A stretch of DNA of 30,892 nucleotides from Sulfitobacter sp. (GTDB taxonomy: Bacteria > Pseudomonadota > Alphaproteobacteria > Rhodobacterales > Rhodobacteraceae), in contig JAPKCR010000001.1 in the NCBI GenBank assembly GCA_026421135.1, positions 1-30,892 of the forward strand, in the 5' to 3' direction. The position numbers were made by a program, and so were the translations under genes. Below are positions 9,399-16,852 of the stretch, piece by piece. Positions within the stretch are counted from its first letter, which is position 1; each line of letters opens with the position of its first letter. The notes beneath the pieces are model-generated. The model was not told where the DNA came from. It saw nothing but the letters and a program-made list of their open reading frames with translations, and searched no databases.

Positions 9399-10567
9399 GC
9401 CCCCGCTTTCCTCTTGCAACCTCCTCCTGGGATCAGGCCGAGCAAGATGCCCTGCAACGGGTGATCAAATCAGACATGTATTCAATGGGCCCCGAGGTCC
9501 GGAGCTTTGAGGAACAGTTCGCTGCGTTTTTCGGGGCTAAATACGCCGTTATGGTTAACTCCGGTTCCTCTGCGAACCTGCTGATGACCGGCGCGTTGTT
9601 CTATTCAAAAAACGAGGATCTGCGCCTGAGGGCCGGGGACGAGATCATCGTGCCCGCCGTGAGCTGGTCAACGACATATTATCCGCTGGCCCAATACGGG
9701 CTGGTTCAAAAGTTCGTCGATATCGACCGCGGCACATTGAATTATGACCTTGATGCGCTTGCCGCGGCTGTCACCGACAAAACCCGCGCGATCATGATCG
9801 TGAACCTGCTGGGAAATCCCAATGACTTCGACCGGATCAAGGAAATCATTGGTGACCGCAAGATTGTTCTGCTGGAAGACAACTGCGAATCCATGGGTGC
9901 GACTTTCGGCGGAAAACAGACCGGAACATTCGCCCATGTAGGCAGTTTTTCCAGCTTTTTCTCGCATCACATTTCCACAATGGAAGGTGGCCTTGTGACC
10001 ACCGATGACGAAGAGCTGTATCACATCATGCTGTCCATGCGATCGCATGGCTGGACGCGGCATCTGCCTAAGGAAAACCGCGTAACGGGCACTAAAAGCG
10101 ATGATCCGTTTGAGGAAAGCTTTAACTTCGTGCTGCCCGGTTACAACTTGCGCCCGCTTGAGATGTCGGGCGCATTGGGTATCGAGCAGTTAAAAAAGCT
10201 GCCCGACCTTGTCAAAGGTCGACGTGACAACGCCAAGCTGTTCGTTGATGGGCTTTCGAACCATCCGCTATTCACCCTCCAAGAAGAAATTGGCGAAAGC
10301 AGTTGGTTCGGATTTTCGCTGTTGTTGCGTCCCGATATCGGCATATCGCGCAGTGACCTTGTTACCAAACTGGACAGCCTTGGATTCGAATGTCGCCCCA
10401 TTGTGGCGGGCAATTTCACCAAGAACCCCGTGATGGAACATATCCCTCATGTCATTCACGGGAACCTCGAGAACGCGCAATATATTGACGTGAACGGGCT
10501 GTTTGTCGGGAACCACCACTATCCGATCCCCGAGGCGGTTGATGCTCTGGCCGGGCTTCGGGCTTAG
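9395..10567 (+). CDS. colD: GDP-4-keto-6-deoxy-D-mannose 3-dehydratase (ColD type)
   Basis: This 390-residue protein belongs to the DegT/DnrJ/EryC1/StrS PLP family. The usual Schiff-base lysine is replaced by histidine in SFFSHHISTMEGG (first His about residue 191, equivalent by my alignment to His188 of E. coli ColD). That change is the mark of the 3-dehydratases, which remove the C3 hydroxyl instead of transaminating. Long blocks (IIVPAVSWSTTYYPL, LLEDNCESMGATF, SHGWTRHLPKENRVTG, GYNLRPLEMSGA) match ColD as I remember it, and the length agrees (388 in E. coli). The ATG overlaps the stop of the previous gene as ATGA, implying translational coupling. The open frame upstream to 9317 lies inside the preceding gene and is not used. 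Its product feeds the preceding epimerase-reductase. Confidence 0.92.
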   Translation: MSPRFPLATSSWDQAEQDALQRVIKSDMYSMGPEVRSFEEQFAAFFGAKYAVMVNSGSSANLLMTGALFYSKNEDLRLRAGDEIIVPAVSWSTTYYPLAQYGLVQKFVDIDRGTLNYDLDALAAAVTDKTRAIMIVNLLGNPNDFDRIKEIIGDRKIVLLEDNCESMGATFGGKQTGTFAHVGSFSSFFSHHISTMEGGLVTTDDEELYHIMLSMRSHGWTRHLPKENRVTGTKSDDPFEESFNFVLPGYNLRPLEMSGALGIEQLKKLPDLVKGRRDNAKLFVDGLSNHPLFTLQEEIGESSWFGFSLLLRPDIGISRSDLVTKLDSLGFECRPIVAGNFTKNPVMEHIPHVIHGNLENAQYIDVNGLFVGNHHYPIPEAVDALAGLRA

Positions 10568-10579
10568 ATCACTCGACCG

Positions 10580-10613
10580 CGTCCCGCTCCTGCCTAATGC
10601 AGCGGGCGGGATG
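10580..10613 (+). terminator. Strong hairpin between colD and manC (terminator or attenuator, no T tract)
   Basis: The arms 10580-10593 and 10599-10613 pair over 14 bp, with one bulged C at 10603, two G-U pairs and the loop CTAAT. It starts 12 bases after the colD stop. There is no run of T after it, so it may act as an attenuator, a transcript-stabilising end or a weak terminator, leaving manC partly independent. Confidence 0.45.
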
Positions 10614-10691
10614 GATCGCACCTGACCGCAGGCCTGATCCCTCTAATTCTGTTAATGTCTCGTTAGTTTAATCGCTATTAAGGTTTGTATC

Positions 10692-12113
10692 ATGATCCAT
10701 CCTATCCTTCTTTGTGGCGGTTCTGGTACGCGCCTTTGGCCGCTGTCGCGCAAATCATATCCCAAGCAGTTCGCAAAGCTGATGGGCGATGAAAGCCTTT
10801 TCCAAGCCTCGGCCCGGCGTCTGTCTGGCGAAGGGTTTGCAGCGCCTGTGATCGTTACCGGCGACCCGTTCCGCTTTATCGTGACCGAACAGTTGGCGCA
10901 GGTTGAACAGGCCGCGATGGGGATTTTGATTGAGCCTGACGGCCGCAATACCGCCCCCGCTATCCTTGCTGCTGCCCTTTGGATCGCGAAAACTGACCCC
11001 GGCGCGCTGATGCTTGTAGCCCCGTCCGATCACGTCATTCCCGACACTGCCGCCTTTGCCGCGACAGTTCAGGCCGCCGTGCCACGTGCACAATCTGGCG
11101 ATCTGGTGACATTCGGTATCACTCCTACGCGCCCTGAAACCGGCTATGGCTATCTTGAACTGGCTGCCGATGCGAATGCGGGGGGCGACACACCTCAGAC
11201 GCTGGCGCGCTTTGTGGAAAAACCGGATGCCGACCGCGCGGCCAATATGCTGGCGGCAGGAAATTTCCTGTGGAATGCGGGCATCTTCCTGTTTACCGCC
11301 GACGCCATTATCGCGGCCTATGAAACCCATGCACCCGACCTGCTGACGGCTGTCACCCACGCGCTGACACAAGCGGATCCGGATTTGGGCTTTACCCGTC
11401 TGGACCCCGCCGAGTGGGCCAAGGCAGACGATATCTCGATCGACTATGCGATTATGGAAAAGGCTGACAATCTGGCCGTGATGCCCTTTGGCGCGGGCTG
11501 GTCCGATCTTGGGGGCTGGGATGCCGTTTGGATGGAAACCGGTCCGGATGCGCAAGGGAATGTATGCTCTGAAAACGCGACGGCGATTGATTGCACCGAT
11601 ACGCTGCTGCGGTCTGAAACCGACGGGTTACAGCTGGTCGGCATAGGGCTGGACAACATTGTTGCAATTGCAATGGGCGACGCCGTGTTGGTCGCTGACA
11701 AATCCAAAGCGCAGCGCGTCAAAGAGGCCGTTGATGCGCTCAAAGCTAAGGGTGCAAGCCAAGCCATCCAGCTCCCCCGCGATTATCGGCCGTGGGGCTG
11801 GTACGAAAGCCTCGTTATCGGCGGCCGCTTTCAAGTGAAACGGATTGTGGTTAATCCCGGCGCGTCCCTGAGCCTGCAAAGCCACCATCACCGATCTGAA
11901 CACTGGATTGTGGTCGAGGGCACTGCAAAGGTCACCGTCGACGACAGTGTCAATCTGATCAGCGAAAATCAGTCGGTATACATCCCGTTGGGCGCTGTTC
12001 ACCGCATGGAAAACCCCGGCAAAGTGCCTATGGTGCTGATCGAGGTCCAGACAGGCAGCTATTTGGGCGAAGATGATATTATACGTTACGAGGACGTCTA
12101 TGCCCGCAATTGA
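10692..12113 (+). CDS. manC: Mannose-1-phosphate guanylyltransferase / mannose-6-phosphate isomerase
   Basis: This 473-residue bifunctional protein starts with the nucleotidyltransferase signature LCGGSGTRLWPLSRKSYPKQF (the Lys lies in the pyrophosphorylase site), with FVEKPDADRA and NAGIFLF further on. From about residue 360 a cupin-type phosphomannose isomerase domain follows (RPWGWYESL, then LQSHHHRSEHWIVVEGTA). It makes GDP-mannose, the substrate of Gmd, so it supplies the colitose pathway encoded just upstream. No phosphomannomutase gene is in the window. AAGG lies a few bases before the ATG. It is separated from colD by 124 nt containing a strong hairpin, and its 3' end overlaps the next gene by 14 nt. 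Confidence 0.95.
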   Translation: MIHPILLCGGSGTRLWPLSRKSYPKQFAKLMGDESLFQASARRLSGEGFAAPVIVTGDPFRFIVTEQLAQVEQAAMGILIEPDGRNTAPAILAAALWIAKTDPGALMLVAPSDHVIPDTAAFAATVQAAVPRAQSGDLVTFGITPTRPETGYGYLELAADANAGGDTPQTLARFVEKPDADRAANMLAAGNFLWNAGIFLFTADAIIAAYETHAPDLLTAVTHALTQADPDLGFTRLDPAEWAKADDISIDYAIMEKADNLAVMPFGAGWSDLGGWDAVWMETGPDAQGNVCSENATAIDCTDTLLRSETDGLQLVGIGLDNIVAIAMGDAVLVADKSKAQRVKEAVDALKAKGASQAIQLPRDYRPWGWYESLVIGGRFQVKRIVVNPGASLSLQSHHHRSEHWIVVEGTAKVTVDDSVNLISENQSVYIPLGAVHRMENPGKVPMVLIEVQTGSYLGEDDIIRYEDVYARN

Positions 12114-13497
12114 TGGCACTGCGTCCCGCGACGCGGCGCTGAGGCATGCACAGACATACTTTGACAACGGCTATCTGAAGTCTGACCTCGCCAGCCTTGT
12201 AGCATTTCAAACGGAAAGTCAGACGGCCGAGCAGAAGTCGCAATTAGCCCGGTATCTGACCGAAGCAATCGAACCCCGATTGAATGCGATGGGGTTTGAA
12301 TGTCAGATCCACGCAAACCCTGATCCCTGCGGTGGGCCGCTGTTGGTTGGCCTTCGGATCGAAAACCCTTCATTCCCAACTGTTCTGACCTATGGCCACG
12401 GCGATGTAACCCGCGCACAGACCGACCAATGGCGCGACGGGCTAACCCCCTTTGATCTGACCGAAGACGGCGACCGGCTGTACGGCCGTGGTGCTGCGGA
12501 CAACAAGGTTCAGCATCTGATCAACTTCAAAGCGTTGGAAACGGTTTTGGCCACGCGGGGCAGCCTTGGCTTTAACGTCAAAGTTATCTTCGAGATGAGC
12601 GAAGAGATCGGATCGCCTGGATTGGCCGCTTTCTGCAGCGCCAACAAGGACCTGCTGTCGGCTGATGTACTAATTGCCTCGGACGGGCCGCGCTTGCGTC
12701 CGGATCGGGCAACGATGTTTATGGGTGCACGCGGCGGTGCCAGCTTTGATTTGGTCGTCGATCTGCGTGAGGGGGCGCATCATTCAGGTAACTGGGGCGG
12801 TTTGCTGGCTGATCCGGCGATCTTGTTGTCCCATGCCATTGCGTCAATCACCGATGCACGCGGCCAACTGCGCATTCCGCAATGGCGGCCAGATAGCCTG
12901 ACCCAGACCATACGCGATGCGCTTGACGGGTTGCCCATCGTCCAAGACAGCTTTCCCCCCGTAGACGAAGACTGGGGAGAGGAAACACTGACACCGGCAG
13001 AGCGCGCCTATGGCTGGAATTCCTTTGCGGTTCTGGCAATGAGTAGTGGCGTGCCAGACGCACCGGTCAACGCCATTTCGGGCAGCGCGCGGGCGACCTG
13101 TCAACTGCGCTATGTCGTGGGCACTGATCCGCAGGCCTTGCTGCCTGCCCTGCGCGAACATCTTGACGCGCAGGGTTTGCAAAAGGTGCAAATCGTCCCT
13201 CATGCCGAGATTTTTCCGGCCACTCGTCTGGATCCGAACCATCCTTGGGTCGAATACGTGAAAACATCGATCACCAAGACATCCGGGCAGGCACCGCATG
13301 TGCTACCAAACCTTGCCGGATCACTGCCGAATGAATGTTTCGCGGATATTTTGGGGCTACCCACTGTGTGGGTTCCTCACAGCTATCTTGGCTGCAATCA
13401 GCACGCCCCGAACGAACATGCGCTGAAATCCGTCTGCCAAAGCGGGCTGCAAATCATGACAGGGCTGTTCTGGGATATAGGCGAAAGCGCCCCGTAA
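12100..13497 (+). CDS. M20 family metallopeptidase / amidohydrolase
   Basis: This 465-residue protein has the M20 (ArgE/DapE/CPG2) dinuclear zinc hydrolase layout. TYGHGDVT (His about 100, Asp about 102) is followed by GRGAADNK (bridging Asp) and EMSEEIGSPG (the catalytic Glu pair). A lid domain follows around ARGGASFDLVVDLREGAHHSG, and a late His lies in the C-terminal catalytic half (LGCNQHAPNEH). The family cleaves amide bonds of dipeptides or N-acyl amino acids; the substrate here is unknown. The start at 12100 has GAGG six bases upstream and overlaps manC by 14 nt, so it is probably co-translated with the sugar genes although no link with colitose is obvious. The longer frame to 12073 lacks such a site. 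Confidence 0.88.
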   Translation: MPAIDGTASRDAALRHAQTYFDNGYLKSDLASLVAFQTESQTAEQKSQLARYLTEAIEPRLNAMGFECQIHANPDPCGGPLLVGLRIENPSFPTVLTYGHGDVTRAQTDQWRDGLTPFDLTEDGDRLYGRGAADNKVQHLINFKALETVLATRGSLGFNVKVIFEMSEEIGSPGLAAFCSANKDLLSADVLIASDGPRLRPDRATMFMGARGGASFDLVVDLREGAHHSGNWGGLLADPAILLSHAIASITDARGQLRIPQWRPDSLTQTIRDALDGLPIVQDSFPPVDEDWGEETLTPAERAYGWNSFAVLAMSSGVPDAPVNAISGSARATCQLRYVVGTDPQALLPALREHLDAQGLQKVQIVPHAEIFPATRLDPNHPWVEYVKTSITKTSGQAPHVLPNLAGSLPNECFADILGLPTVWVPHSYLGCNQHAPNEHALKSVCQSGLQIMTGLFWDIGESAP

Positions 13498-13512
13498 TCA
13501 GGGCGCTTTCGC
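13481..13512. terminator. Bidirectional terminator hairpin between convergent genes
   Basis: A perfect 12-bp inverted repeat (GCGAAAGCGCCC at 13481-13492, its complement at 13501-13512) has an eight-base loop that contains the stop codon of the M20 peptidase gene. It lies just beyond the end of bioY on the other strand. No T tract follows on either side, but the position and symmetry suggest it ends both convergent transcripts. Confidence 0.65.
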
Positions 13513-13518
13513 AGTGTT

Positions 13519-14064
13519 TCAGGCGCGTGACAGCACGCTTGCTGGGCGCGCTTTGGCAAGGGCGGCTGTAATGAGACCAGCCAATACTGCCTTGATGATG
13601 TCACCGGGAATAAACGCCGTGACCAGCGCTGCAGATTCCAGCGCAGTTTTGTTCAATGCGATGGCAAGACCTGCAATCCCAAATACATAAAGCACGACGA
13701 TACCGCCAATAACCGACGCGACGCCCGCGACGATTGCCAGCGAAGGGCCGCGCCATTTTTCAACGATCAGGCCGGTGACAAATGCGGCAAAAGGAAAGCC
13801 GATCAAAAAGCCCGAAGATGGCAACATGAACGCCCCCAGACCACCGCGACCGCCCGCCAGCAAGGGCAAACCCATAGCAACAAGCAGCATGAACAAGAGA
13901 ACAGCAAGGGCACCGCGTTTGGACCCCAAAACGGTGCCACACAGCATGATGCCAAGGCTTTGCGCCGTGATTGGCACACCAAAGGCTAATGTAAATTGAG
14001 GGATCAGCGCGAGTGCTGCAATCAGTGCGGCGAACAAGGCAACTAGGGTAAGATTTCGTTCCAT
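13519..14064 (-). CDS. bioY: Biotin ECF transporter substrate-binding protein BioY
   Basis: This 181-residue hydrophobic protein has about six membrane segments. It matches BioY, the S component that binds biotin in energy-coupling-factor transporters: the N-terminal helix is followed by FGVPITAQSLGIMLCGTVLGSKRGALA, and later by GRGGLGAFMLPSSGFLIGFPFAA. The ATPase and T component genes (bioM, bioN) are not in the window; some BioY proteins work alone or with shared ECF modules encoded elsewhere. It follows cobQ on the same strand after 77 nt and may share its transcript. I did not find a BioR-type operator upstream. Its 3' end meets the bidirectional hairpin shared with the M20 gene. Confidence 0.92.
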   Translation of the reverse strand: MERNLTLVALFAALIAALALIPQFTLAFGVPITAQSLGIMLCGTVLGSKRGALAVLLFMLLVAMGLPLLAGGRGGLGAFMLPSSGFLIGFPFAAFVTGLIVEKWRGPSLAIVAGVASVIGGIVVLYVFGIAGLAIALNKTALESAALVTAFIPGDIIKAVLAGLITAALAKARPASVLSRA

Positions 14065-14125
14065 TTAGGGTACTTTCAGTTGGGTCGCGCTTGTATCAAC
14101 ATGAACTGCAAAAAATGCAAGACTG

Positions 14126-14140
14126 CTATTGGTGCAATAG
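14126..14140 (-). terminator. Small inverted repeat between cobQ and bioY (weak terminator candidate)
   Basis: CTATTG and CAATAG flank a three-base loop directly after the cobQ stop codon. On the minus strand a run of six T lies about ten bases further on. The short A/T-rich stem makes it a weak candidate that would separate cobQ from bioY only partly. Confidence 0.25.
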
Positions 14141-14141
14141 A

Positions 14142-15599
14142 TCAAACTGGCCCAGCGCAGTCCAAAATCGCCGAAACGTCCAGATGCTTTTCCATATGAT
14201 CAGCAAGCTGGTCCAGCGTATCGTCGACCGTTTGGCTGTACGATACCGGCGCTGCAGCCAACCCGAATTGCCCCAACCACGCAGCCCTGAACGTGTCGTT
14301 GGAAAACAACCCGTGCAGATACGTGCCCGCAATTTTGCCGTCCCGGGAAACGGCCCCATCTGGCGCATCGTTAATCTGGCAAAATGGACGCTGGCAATCG
14401 GCCCCTGTCGTTTGACCAATATGTATCTCGTACCCGTCAATCTGGGTTTGTGTCCCGCAATGAAGCGCCGTCGCGCGGGTCAGCGTTTTTCCCGCCGCCA
14501 TCCGGGTCTCTACATCAAGCAGACCCAGCCCCGCATCTTGGCCCGCCGCGCCCTCTAACCCGGCGGGATCACTTACCGCCTGACCCAGCATTTGATATCC
14601 GCCGCATATCCCCAAAACATGCCCACCGCGCCGCACATGGGCGTGCAGGTCGATATCCCAACCCTGCGACCGCAAAAAGGCCAGATCGCCGCGGGTGGAT
14701 TTTGTGCCCGGCAGGATCACCAGATCAGCGTCAGCGGGCAACGGTGTGCCCGGCGGTATCATGCTTAGCCGGACCGCTGGCTCTGCCGCCAAGGGGTCAA
14801 GGTCGTCGAAGTTCGAAATCCGCGACAGCATTGGGCAGACAATATGAAAATCGCCATCTGATCGAGCGCGCGCCAGATCGACGGCGTCTTCTGCGGGCAA
14901 TAGATGCGCACCATAGAACCAAGGCAGCACGCCAAAGCCTAACCATCCCGTGCGCCGGATAATGTCTTGGTACCCGTCATCGAACAGGCGCACGTCACCG
15001 CGAAATTTGTTAATCAGGAAACCGGCGATCATAGCCGCGTCATCTGGGTCGATCACTGCTTTGGTGCCCACGATCTGCGCGATCACCCCTCCCCGATCAA
15101 TATCACCCGCTAGAACCACCGGGACATTTGCTGCGCGGGCAAAGCCCATGTTCGCAATGTCGCCTTGGCGCAGGTTTGTCTCGGCCGGGCTGCCAGCCCC
15201 TTCAACGATAATTAAGTCAGCGGATTTCGCAAGGATGCCAAAGCTTTCCATAACCGGTTTCAGCAATACTCCACGGGCACCCCCGAAATCCCGCGCTTCC
15301 AGCCGGCTCTGGACGCGGCCTTGGACGACTACCTGCGATCCGGTGTCGGTTTCGGGCTTTAGCAATACGGGATTCATGTGAACCGACAAATCACGCCCAG
15401 ATGCCATCGCCTGCAAAGCTTGCGCACGGCCGATTTCACCCCCATCATCGGTAACGGCGGCATTGTTTGACATGTTTTGCGGCTTGAATGGCGCGACCGA
15501 TATGCCCCGCCGAAGGGCTGCGCGGCAAAGCCCCGCGACCAGCATCGATTTGCCCACGTTTGAGCCTGTGCCTTGGATCATGATGGCGCGTGTGGGCAT
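14142..15599 (-). CDS. cobQ: Cobyric acid synthase (adenosylcobyric acid synthase, glutamine-hydrolysing)
   Basis: This 485-residue enzyme amidates four carboxyl groups of the corrin ring in cobalamin synthesis, using glutamine and ATP. The N-terminal dethiobiotin-synthetase-like domain has the P-loop GTGSNVGKS near residues 9-17 and [14 protein letters not shown]. The C-terminal class I glutamine amidotransferase-like domain has the nucleophile Cys in [10 protein letters not shown] and the catalytic His in GTYLHGLFS. The ATG at 15599 has AAGGA six bases upstream; the open frame to 15659 adds non-conserved residues. No other cobalamin genes or cobalamin riboswitch are visible in the window, so this is a detached cob gene sitting with bioY. 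Confidence 0.95.
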   Translation of the reverse strand: MPTRAIMIQGTGSNVGKSMLVAGLCRAALRRGISVAPFKPQNMSNNAAVTDDGGEIGRAQALQAMASGRDLSVHMNPVLLKPETDTGSQVVVQGRVQSRLEARDFGGARGVLLKPVMESFGILAKSADLIIVEGAGSPAETNLRQGDIANMGFARAANVPVVLAGDIDRGGVIAQIVGTKAVIDPDDAAMIAGFLINKFRGDVRLFDDGYQDIIRRTGWLGFGVLPWFYGAHLLPAEDAVDLARARSDGDFHIVCPMLSRISNFDDLDPLAAEPAVRLSMIPPGTPLPADADLVILPGTKSTRGDLAFLRSQGWDIDLHAHVRRGGHVLGICGGYQMLGQAVSDPAGLEGAAGQDAGLGLLDVETRMAAGKTLTRATALHCGTQTQIDGYEIHIGQTTGADCQRPFCQINDAPDGAVSRDGKIAGTYLHGLFSNDTFRAAWLGQFGLAAAPVSYSQTVDDTLDQLADHMEKHLDVSAILDCAGPV

Positions 15600-15714
15600 T
15601 GCAGGTCCTTGGCAGATGCGGTGTGCCAAAGTCGTGTCAGCCCCCAAGCCCCGGGTCAAGTCTGTGGATCACTGCGTGGCAAGTTCGTCAATACCGCCTG
15701 CAAATGGACGCTCG

Positions 15715-16452
15715 TTAACGGTGGTGTACAGCATGGGCGGCCAAGGCAACCCGAACGCCAAAGCGGGAAGCGATGTGAATGTTTTGGTCACGCCCGGATT
15801 GCATCGCACTAAGGTCGGTCGAGAGGCCATCGGTGTTGGTGCGACACCACGTCTGGAGAGACACCAAACCAATGACCCGTGCGCCGCCATTGACGAGACG
15901 GGTCAACCATTCAAGGCCTTCGTTATCGACCAAGCGGCTGTCAAACCCGCCCGAAGCCACAAACGCAGAATTGCGGATGGCCAAATTCGACATGGTGCAA
16001 ACCGGATTTTCACTTAGCAGCATTTCGACCGTCATATCTTCGGCTATCACAGTGGAAAAAATAGTCGCATCGACAGGGCTGTCTTGGAAAAATCCGGCCT
16101 GACCAAAGCAACCGTCAACAGACTGGTCGGCAAAGCACTTCGAGAGTTCCGCGAGCTTGTTTGGCAGCCACATATCGGCGGCATCGCAAAAGACGATCAA
16201 TCGGCCGTTGGCATGGTCCCGCACACCTGCGTTTCGCGCGTCGCTAGTGCCTTTGCCAGGATTGCGGACCAGACGAATACGCGGATCTTGTTGTCCGGCA
16301 GTCGTGATCAACATGGCCGTTGCATCGGTCGACCCATCATCGACGCAGATGACTTCCCAGTTCAAATGCGTCTGCGCGCTGATGCTGGCCAAGGTGTCAA
16401 CAATCGTGGCTTCAGCGTTAAAGCAAGGGATAATGATTGAAAAATCGGACAT
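15715..16452 (-). CDS. Glycosyltransferase family 2 protein (short, altered DxD motif)
   Basis: This 245-residue protein starts like a GT-A glycosyltransferase: FSIIIPCFNAEATIVDTLAS, then EVICVDDGSTDATA (nucleotide-sugar site) and GTSDARNAGVRDHANGRLIV. The metal-binding motif, usually D-x-D-D, reads CDAADMW (Asp90-Ala-Ala-Asp93), so the third position is changed. The C-terminus is short for the family. The start at 16452 follows AAGG and begins four bases after the stop of the small membrane ORF upstream, suggesting coupling. It could still transfer sugar using the fourth-position Asp, or be on the way to loss of function. It is likely a cell-surface polysaccharide enzyme acting at the cytoplasmic membrane. 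Confidence 0.82.
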   Translation of the reverse strand: MSDFSIIIPCFNAEATIVDTLASISAQTHLNWEVICVDDGSTDATAMLITTAGQQDPRIRLVRNPGKGTSDARNAGVRDHANGRLIVFCDAADMWLPNKLAELSKCFADQSVDGCFGQAGFFQDSPVDATIFSTVIAEDMTVEMLLSENPVCTMSNLAIRNSAFVASGGFDSRLVDNEGLEWLTRLVNGGARVIGLVSLQTWCRTNTDGLSTDLSAMQSGRDQNIHIASRFGVRVALAAHAVHHR

Positions 16453-16456
16453 AGGA

Positions 16457-16681
16457 TCAAACCTTTGCGGGTAAAGGCCAGAAGGCCAGAAAGAGGGTTG
16501 ATACCAAGGCACTAATCATCAAGTTGGCTGCAACGATGACATATCCGGATGCAAGAGTGACCAAACCAAGCGAAGCCTTGGCCGCGACCTCGGCTAAGCC
16601 ATATGCAACCAGATTCTGCGGGACCCCTGATGGTATCGATTTTGTGGAAAGCATGGCCAAGGTCCAATCAAATCTCTTCAA
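16457..16681 (-). pseudogene. Small hydrophobic ORF, possible remnant of a polysaccharide flippase
   Basis: This is a 74-codon frame from TTG (or 65 codons from the ATG at 16654). The part QNLVAYGLAEVAAKAS resembles the first helix of Wzx/MATE-type oligosaccharide flippases. The remainder (GYVIVAANLMISALVSTLFLAFW) reads like a last membrane helix, as if the middle had been deleted in frame. It stops four bases before the glycosyltransferase start, a spacing typical of a former operon partner. Neither start has a well-placed ribosome-binding site. It could equally be a genuine small two-helix membrane protein; the remnant reading is inference from weak similarity. Confidence 0.4.
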
Positions 16682-16753
16682 CCTTCTCTAAGCATTGCCT
16701 TAACCCGCGTCGCCCACCCCGCCGGACATGTTGACGACCCAATCGGCTATGCA

Positions 16754-16771
16754 CCTATCCTTGTGGATAGG
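16754..16771. repeat. Inverted repeat CCTATCC-N4-GGATAGG downstream of the kinase gene
   Basis: A perfect 7-bp inverted repeat has loop TTGT and lies 82 bases beyond the 3' end of the hybrid kinase gene. The left half with its flanks (CACCTATCCTT) is identical to that of the inverted repeat at 20051-20070 upstream of the same operon. It may be a regulator site or a weak terminator. Confidence 0.4.
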
Positions 16772-16852
16772 GTCCGAGATATATGCCTCCGATGGACCAT
16801 GAAAACCGTGGGTGGGATTGGACGTGTCGTCGGCCAAATTGCAGTCCAAAGA

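Noticed and set aside
14065..14125. BioR operator upstream of bioY
   Set aside because: No TTATMKATAA-like palindrome is present.
14384..14962. 192-codon plus-strand frame inside cobQ
   Set aside because: It is antisense to a conserved gene and has Arg/Pro-rich shadow composition.
15600..15714. Cobalamin riboswitch before cobQ
   Set aside because: I looked for the conserved B12-box type core in the 115-base gap and did not see it; the gap is also too short for a full riboswitch.
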